From an uncultured Carnobacterium sp. (GTDB lineage Bacteria; Bacillota; Bacilli; Lactobacillales; Aerococcaceae): a stretch of DNA of 10,351 nucleotides. Below, in pieces: positions 5,883-10,351 of this stretch. The DNA lies in assembly GCA_905371865.1 (NCBI GenBank), contig CAJPNA010000037.1, positions 1 through 10,351 on the forward strand. The letters are read 5' to 3'. The translations under genes were made by a program, and so were the position numbers. The first letter of the stretch is position 1. Each line of letters starts with the position of its first letter. The notes under the pieces are model-generated. The model did not search any database. It saw only the letters and a program-made list of their open reading frames with translations, and was not told the DNA's origin.

Positions 5883-7115
5883 TTATGCGTATAATTTGAA
5901 AGTTTCAGTTAATTGTTTCACTTCACTACGAACATGATTTAATACTTCTTCATTTTCAGGATTTGTTAATGTTGTAAGGATTAACTCTGCTACTTTCTTC
6001 GCAGCGGTTTCATCAAAGCCACGAGTTGTAATAGCAGCCGTTCCGACACGAATTCCACTTGTTTTAACAGGTGGTAATGTATCAAATGGAATAGCATTTT
6101 TATTCACTGTAATACCAACAGTGTCGAGTAATTCTTGCGCTTCTTTACCGTTTAACCCAGTTCCTTTAATATCGAGGAGTAATAGATGGTTATCGGTTCC
6201 ACCTGAAATCGCACGAATCACTGTTCCTTCAAAAACTTGTGCCATTGCTTTAGCATTCTTCACAACTTGCTCGATATACTCACCAAAAGCTGGTTGAAGG
6301 GCTTCATGGAATGCAACTGCTTTACCAGCAATCACGTGTTCTAACGGTCCACCTTGGATTCCAGGGAAGATGGCACTGTTTAATTTTTTACCAAATTCTT
6401 CTTTTGCTAAAATTAAACCGCCACGTGGTCCACGTAATGTTTTATGTGTTGTTGATGTTACTACGTCAGCATAAGGTACTGGACTTTGATGGGCTCCTTT
6501 AGCAACTAACCCAGCAATATGCGCCATATCAACCATAAAGTAAGCTCCCACTTCTTTAGCAATTTCACTAATGCGTTTGAAGTCAATCTCACGTGGGTAC
6601 GCTGAAGCTCCAGCCACGATTAATTGTGGTTTTTCTTCTTTAGCAATACGTTCTAATTCATCATAATCGATTGTTTCAGTTGCTGGATTTACTCCATAAG
6701 AAACAAAGTGATAATCTTGTCCAGAGAAGTTTACTCCCATTCCGTGGGTCAAGTGACCACCATGGTTTAAGTCCATCCCTAAAATTTTATCGCCTTTCTT
6801 TACTAAAGCACGATACGCAGCCATATTTGCTTGAGAACCCGAGTGAGGTTGAACATTGGCATATTCTGCACCAAACAATTCTTTTACACGATCAATCGCT
6901 AGTTGTTCGATGACATCCACGTACTCACATCCGCCATAGTATCGACGTCCTGGATATCCTTCAGCATATTTATTCGTTAGAATACTTCCTTGTGCACGTA
7001 AAACTCCTTCTGATACGAAGTTTTCTGATGCAATCAATTCAATCCCCTGTTGCTGACGATGAAGTTCTTTTTCAATCGTCTCAAAGATGATTTTATCTTC
7101 TGTAAATTGACTCAT
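5883..7115 (-). CDS. glyA: Serine hydroxymethyltransferase
   Basis: PLP enzyme in the cytoplasm that interconverts serine + tetrahydrofolate and glycine + 5,10-methylene-tetrahydrofolate. It is the main source of one-carbon units for thymidylate, purines and methionine. At 410 residues it matches the usual 410-420. Motifs: ELIASENFVS (26-35), NKYAEGYPGRRYYGG (48-62), HSGSQANMAAY (91-101), VDMAHIAGLVA (195-205) with the PLP-contacting Asp196 and His199, and the PLP-lysine site STTHKTLRGPRGG (221-233) with Lys225. ATG 7115 lies 7 nt after AAAGGGG. A probable extended -10 promoter sits in the 73-nt gap after tsaC, so it is likely transcribed separately, though no terminator is seen before it and read-through is possible. 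Nothing is odd in the protein. Confidence 0.98.
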   Translation of the reverse strand: MSQFTEDKIIFETIEKELHRQQQGIELIASENFVSEGVLRAQGSILTNKYAEGYPGRRYYGGCEYVDVIEQLAIDRVKELFGAEYANVQPHSGSQANMAAYRALVKKGDKILGMDLNHGGHLTHGMGVNFSGQDYHFVSYGVNPATETIDYDELERIAKEEKPQLIVAGASAYPREIDFKRISEIAKEVGAYFMVDMAHIAGLVAKGAHQSPVPYADVVTSTTHKTLRGPRGGLILAKEEFGKKLNSAIFPGIQGGPLEHVIAGKAVAFHEALQPAFGEYIEQVVKNAKAMAQVFEGTVIRAISGGTDNHLLLLDIKGTGLNGKEAQELLDTVGITVNKNAIPFDTLPPVKTSGIRVGTAAITTRGFDETAAKKVAELILTTLTNPENEEVLNHVRSEVKQLTETFKLYA

Positions 7116-7145
7116 TCAACTACCCCTTTCTATTCTTACCTTCCT

Positions 7146-7178
7146 ATTTTATCACATTCTCTCTTTAAGTAGAAAACC
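7146..7178 (-). promoter_or_regulatory. Candidate extended -10 promoter for glyA
   Basis: Minus strand reads TGATAAAAT (7154-7146), an extended -10 with TG one base before TAAAAT (5/6 with TATAAT). No good -35 is seen about 17 nt upstream (TTTCTA is 3/6), which is usual for extended -10 promoters. It lies in the tsaC-glyA gap; the start point would be near 7139, about 25 nt before the glyA ATG. Confidence 0.55.
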
Positions 7179-7188
7179 TATGAGTCCG

Positions 7189-8199
7189 CTAAATGATAGT
7201 TGATGCCGCTTTTTTCAAACGGTTCATATACGCGATTCCAACACCCGTTTCTGGTGCACCTTGGGCTAAAATAATATCTAACCCTAAATGATCTAATGTT
7301 CGAAGTGCATCAAATAACGAGCGATTCATATCATCCACACTCGTACCCATCTTGTAAGTACCTTCCACTCCAATTTCAATCGCATCTACAATTACATTTT
7401 GAGCCATGATACCGACTATCTTCCCATTTTTTTGGGCTTCTTGTGTAGCTTTCTCAAAGGACTCTACTGTCCCTTCTACAATCAACACTGGTGTTTCGGG
7501 TGCGTAATGACGATATTTCATGCCAGGAGATTTTGGCACTTCCTTCTCCCCTGTTTTTGTCTTGACAGAAGATTGAATAGGTCCGATTACCGATTCAATT
7601 TGATCCTTCGTAATCACACCTGGTCTTAAAATCACAGGCCCTTCTTCATTTGTTAAGTCAACCACCGTCGACTCAACACCCACAGTAGATGAACCTCCAT
7701 CCACAATCCCACGAATACGTCCTTTCATATCTTCGAATACATGCTCTACTTTCGTCGGACTTGGCTTCGTTGAAAGGTTCGCACTCGGCCCTACAAGAGG
7801 AATTCCTATCTTCGTGATTAACTCTAATGTGATTGGATGATTTGGCATACGGAATGACACCGTTGGAAGTCCGGCAGATAAGGCTGGAGCGTAAATTCCT
7901 GGTTTTGCCTTTAGAATCATCGTGAGCGGTCCCGGCCAAAAAGCCTTAGCTAAGGTTAGCGCAATTTCAGGGACTTCTTCTACAGTAGAAGTCATCTGAT
8001 TGATGTCGCTAATATGAACAATCAGCGGATTATCACTTGGACGGCCTTTTGCTTCAAAGACTTTTAACACCGCTTCTTGACTTGTCGCGATAGCTCCTAA
8101 TCCATACACCGTCTCCGTTGGAAAAGAGACTATTTTCCCCTGTTGCAAAGCTTTTGCAGCAACATCTAAGCTCTCTTTTGTAAAAATTTGTGTTTCCAT
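7189..8199 (-). CDS. tsaC: L-threonylcarbamoyladenylate synthase, long Sua5/YwlC form
   Basis: Makes threonylcarbamoyl-AMP from Thr, bicarbonate and ATP, the first step of the t6A37 modification of tRNAs reading ANN codons; TsaB/TsaD/TsaE complete it. The 336-residue length marks the two-domain Sua5 form and not the roughly 190-residue TsaC form. The YrdC domain carries SFPTETVYGLGA (25-36), KGRPSDNPLIVH (51-62), GPSANLS (137-143) and STVVDLT (177-183). The linker SPGMKYRHYAP (224-234), which closes over the active site, leads to the C-terminal Sua5 domain. The ATG at 8199 shares one base with the prmC stop (TAATG). Its ribosome binding site GGAGG lies in the last codons of prmC, spacing 7, so translation is probably coupled. 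The Bacillus homologue is ywlC; the symbol could equally be sua5/tsaC2. Confidence 0.95.
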   Translation of the reverse strand: METQIFTKESLDVAAKALQQGKIVSFPTETVYGLGAIATSQEAVLKVFEAKGRPSDNPLIVHISDINQMTSTVEEVPEIALTLAKAFWPGPLTMILKAKPGIYAPALSAGLPTVSFRMPNHPITLELITKIGIPLVGPSANLSTKPSPTKVEHVFEDMKGRIRGIVDGGSSTVGVESTVVDLTNEEGPVILRPGVITKDQIESVIGPIQSSVKTKTGEKEVPKSPGMKYRHYAPETPVLIVEGTVESFEKATQEAQKNGKIVGIMAQNVIVDAIEIGVEGTYKMGTSVDDMNRSLFDALRTLDHLGLDIILAQGAPETGVGIAYMNRLKKAASTII

Positions 8200-9074
8200 T
8201 ACTGCGCCTCCTTTCCACTCACAATAATCATTCGGTCCAATCCTGCAATATCTTTATGAATCGTTACTTTTCGATTTGGGCAAACTTCACTGAAAATTCG
8301 TTGTACACTTGGTCCTTGGTTAAATCCAATTTCGAAAAAGGCTTGACCACTATCCGTTAAAAATTCTTCTAATCGGTTAGCAATCTTTTCGTAAATTGCA
8401 AGTCCCTCATTTTCGGCAAATAACGCTTGCTTTGGTTCATAACATCGCACCGATTCATCCATCAATGCTTCTTCTGAAAAAGCGATATATGGTGGATTAC
8501 TAATAATACACTCAAATTTCTCATGAGGTACATTGCTATATACATCGCTATAAATCAATTCGGTTTGAAGACTGAACTTATCCCGGTTCTTCTTAGCAAC
8601 GATGAGTGCTTCTTCAGAAATATCACACCCCATATAATGATGTCGCCCAATCAGTCTTTCTAGACTCAAAATAATGCATCCCGTTCCGACGCCAATCTCT
8701 AATACTTTCCCTGATTGGCACTGTTCTAAAAATGACTGCGCCTTTAATACAAGCTCTTCCGTTTCTGGCCGAGGAATTAAGGTATCCTTTGTGACCATAA
8801 ATTCTTCTCCTAGAAATTCGGCCACGCCTGTAATTTGCTGCAATGGTTCAAACTGACTTAAGCGCAATAACTCAGGTTTCAAATCCTCTAAAGTCACGCT
8901 AGCAACTTGTCGTAAATTTAATAAAAATTGCGTTAACGTCCATTGATTCTTGAATAGCATTAATTCTCTAACAAGATGCTGGCTTTCTTTGCGCCCTATA
9001 TTCGGTTGTTTCTCTTCTAAAAAACAAGAAGCCCTGACAAGGACTTCTTGGTTCGTTGGATTAGTTGTTTCCAT
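8199..9074 (-). CDS. prmC: Peptide chain release factor N5-glutamine methyltransferase
   Basis: SAM-dependent enzyme that methylates the Gln of the GGQ motif in release factors RF1 and RF2, raising termination efficiency. It has 291 residues (family about 280). Visible: N-terminal helical substrate-binding domain; PRPETEELV (101-109), the standard linker motif; SAM motif I VLEIGVGTG (124-132); the catalytic NPPY (193-196), which grips the target glutamine; and a C-terminal AGLDR (277-281). The ATG at 9074 lies 14 nt inside the 3' end of prfA. A GGAG 10 nt upstream serves as ribosome binding site, and coupling to prfA is likely. Its neighbour prfA encodes its substrate, which supports the assignment. 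spoIIR, which follows prmC in Bacillus, is absent; tsaC starts directly on the prmC stop. Confidence 0.97.
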   Translation of the reverse strand: METTNPTNQEVLVRASCFLEEKQPNIGRKESQHLVRELMLFKNQWTLTQFLLNLRQVASVTLEDLKPELLRLSQFEPLQQITGVAEFLGEEFMVTKDTLIPRPETEELVLKAQSFLEQCQSGKVLEIGVGTGCIILSLERLIGRHHYMGCDISEEALIVAKKNRDKFSLQTELIYSDVYSNVPHEKFECIISNPPYIAFSEEALMDESVRCYEPKQALFAENEGLAIYEKIANRLEEFLTDSGQAFFEIGFNQGPSVQRIFSEVCPNRKVTIHKDIAGLDRMIIVSGKEAQ

Positions 9075-10140
9075 TATTTAGTTGCTCCAATTTTTCTGTG
9101 TGATCATAAAGAATTAAAGCATCGACAATTTCATCAATTTTTCCAGCTAACACTTGGTCTAGCTTTTGAATCGTTAAACCAATACGGTGGTCTGTAACAC
9201 GGTTTTGTGGAAAATTGTACGTACGAATACGTTCAGAACGGTCCCCTGTACCTACAGCTGATTTACGGTTTGCATCATATTCAGATTGCGCTTCTTGAGA
9301 AATTTTGTCGTATACACGCGCACGTAATACTTTCATTGCTTTCTCACGGTTCTTCAACTGCGAACGTTCATCTTGCATTGCTACAACAATTCCTGTCGGC
9401 AAGTGAGTTAAACGTACAGCAGAAGCTGTCTTGTTAACGTGCTGTCCACCAGCACCTGATGCATGGTAAATATCCACACGAATATCTTTATCTTCTAATT
9501 CAATTTCTACTTCTTCTGCTTCAGGCATTACAACGACTGTAGCTGTTGAAGTATGCACACGTCCTTGGGATTCAGTTGATGGAACACGTTGTACACGGTG
9601 CGCACCAGATTCATATTTTAATTTAGAGAATACATTATCCCCTGTAATCATTAAAATAACTTCTTTATAACCACCGATACCTGTAACGTTGGCATCCATC
9701 ACTTCTACACGCCAGCCTTGTGATTCTGCGTATTTTTGATACATCGTTAGTAAGTCACCAGCGAATAACGCAGCTTCGTCTCCACCAGCAGCTCCGCGGA
9801 TTTCCATGATGATGTTTTTACCATCGTTTGGGTCTTCTGGTAAAAGTAAAAATTTGATTTTATCTTCTAATTCTACTTTTTCTTTTTTTAGAGAGCTCAA
9901 TTCTTCTTTTGCCATTTCAGCCATTTCAGCATCTAGGCCTTCACCAAGCATTTCCTCAGTATCACTAATTTCTTCCACAACTTGTTGATAACGTTTAAAG
10001 GTTTCTACTTTTGGTCGTAAATTCGCTTCTTCTTTAGTTAATTCCATGAAGCGTTTTGTATCACTGATAACTTCCGGGTCACTTAAAAGCTCTGAAAGTT
10101 CATCGTATCGAATAATAAAACTATCTAATTGATCGAACAT
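9061..10140 (-). CDS. prfA: Peptide chain release factor 1
   Basis: Recognises UAA and UAG stop codons on the ribosome and triggers peptide release. It has 359 residues, the standard length. The N-terminal helical domain is rich in charged residues (1-100). The stop-codon-reading PxT tripeptide is PST (187-189) within VQRVPSTESQGRVHTST, marking RF1 as opposed to the SPF of RF2. The catalytic motif GAGGQHVNKTASAVRLTH has GGQ at 231-233, the site methylated by PrmC. ATG 10140 has GGAG 6-7 nt upstream. It follows tdk after 21 nt, so the two are likely cotranscribed, and overlaps prmC by 14 nt. The arrangement tdk-prfA-prmC matches Bacillus. Nothing unusual in the protein. Confidence 0.98.
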   Translation of the reverse strand: MFDQLDSFIIRYDELSELLSDPEVISDTKRFMELTKEEANLRPKVETFKRYQQVVEEISDTEEMLGEGLDAEMAEMAKEELSSLKKEKVELEDKIKFLLLPEDPNDGKNIIMEIRGAAGGDEAALFAGDLLTMYQKYAESQGWRVEVMDANVTGIGGYKEVILMITGDNVFSKLKYESGAHRVQRVPSTESQGRVHTSTATVVVMPEAEEVEIELEDKDIRVDIYHASGAGGQHVNKTASAVRLTHLPTGIVVAMQDERSQLKNREKAMKVLRARVYDKISQEAQSEYDANRKSAVGTGDRSERIRTYNFPQNRVTDHRIGLTIQKLDQVLAGKIDEIVDALILYDHTEKLEQLNNGNN

Positions 10141-10161
10141 ACTTTTCTCCTTTTTCTTCTC

Positions 10162-10351
10162 TTATAAGCGTTCTTCACCAGGATGATTATAGTGATAACG
10201 GCAAACTGGATAATATGCATCATTGCCTCCAATTTGAATTTGTTCTCCCGTATACACTGGAACACCATCCACTACACGCATATTCATACTTGCTTTTTTA
10301 TGACAATACCAACAAATCGTTTTTATTTCTTCGATTTTATCAGCATAGAGT
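10162..10351 (-). CDS. tdk: Thymidine kinase, C-terminal part (cut by the right window edge)
   Basis: Phosphorylates thymidine to dTMP in the salvage pathway. The last 62 codons are visible, ending at TAA (10164-10162). The fragment reads ADKIEEIKTICWYCHKKASM and later GEQIQIGGNDAYYPVCRYHY. This is the C-terminal zinc-binding and lasso region of the type II (TK1-like) family. Zinc ligands are the CWYC pair and the CRYH pair (Cys, Cys, Cys, His). The tail EIQ...GGNDAYYPV is where thymidine is enclosed in family structures. The P-loop and the start lie outside the window. It stands 21 nt upstream of prfA, the position it has in Bacillus, and is probably cotranscribed with it. Confidence 0.95.
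   Translation of the reverse strand, partial: LYADKIEEIKTICWYCHKKASMNMRVVDGVPVYTGEQIQIGGNDAYYPVCRYHYNHPGEERL

Noticed and set aside
7116..7188. Terminator after tsaC
   Set aside because: No inverted repeat with a T-run is seen in the 73-nt gap; only a candidate glyA promoter can be supported.
7673..7939. An 88-codon minus-strand open frame
   Set aside because: It lies wholly inside tsaC in another frame, and its product is Cys/Ser/Arg-rich with no family resemblance. The tsaC frame has clear motifs across the region.
1..10351. Mobile elements, CRISPR arrays, tRNA/rRNA genes, prophage or defence genes
   Set aside because: No transposase, integrase, regular direct repeats, tRNA-like cloverleaf or rRNA sequence was recognised. 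Coding density and synteny are those of core chromosome.

Overview
The window is core bacterial chromosome with every gene on the minus strand, so transcription runs from high to low coordinates. It is AT-rich, with strong AAGGAGG-type ribosome binding sites and tightly packed genes. The order tdk - prfA - prmC - tsaC - glyA - upp - atpBEFHAGD is the conserved Firmicutes arrangement known from Bacillus. Several features suggest a non-sporulating member of the Lactobacillales, possibly Carnobacteriaceae- or Enterococcaceae-like: no spoIIR, ywlE or rpiB between prmC and glyA, the GDRKTGKT form of the AtpA P-loop, and a long acidic insert in AtpG. The genus is an inference and was not tested.

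Layout in transcription order: (1) 10351-10162, C-terminal part of thymidine kinase (tdk), cut by the window edge. (2) 10140-7189, prfA (release factor 1), prmC (the methyltransferase that modifies release factors) and tsaC/ywlC (threonylcarbamoyl-AMP synthase for tRNA t6A). prfA/prmC overlap by 14 nt and prmC/tsaC by 1 nt, so these form a translationally coupled translation-fidelity cluster. (3) 7115-5883, glyA, with a probable extended -10 promoter upstream. (4) 5752-5117, upp (uracil salvage), with a probable promoter of its own. (5) 4978 to the left edge, the F-type ATP synthase operon: atpB (a), atpE (c), atpF (b), atpH (delta), atpA (alpha), atpG (gamma) and the first 145 codons of atpD (beta). 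atpC should lie beyond the left edge. atpI, which precedes atpB in Bacillus, is absent.

How the genes work together: RF1 and PrmC act on the same termination step, and TsaC supports decoding of ANN codons. GlyA supplies one-carbon units, including those for thymidylate synthesis, while Tdk and Upp salvage pyrimidines. The atp genes encode the membrane rotor/stator (a, b, c) and the catalytic head of the proton-driven ATP synthase.

I see no mobile element, CRISPR array, tRNA/rRNA gene, defence system or novel gene. No gene-free stretch exceeds 140 nt. The two things most worth a second look are (a) a two-part perfect inverted repeat with an internal T7 tract between upp and atpB, which looks like an intrinsic terminator or attenuator placed only 31 nt before the atpB start codon, and (b) an AtpE c subunit in which the usual transmembrane-1 glycine motif GxGxGxG reads AxAxAxG, a change associated in other bacteria with altered c-ring size and alkaliphily.
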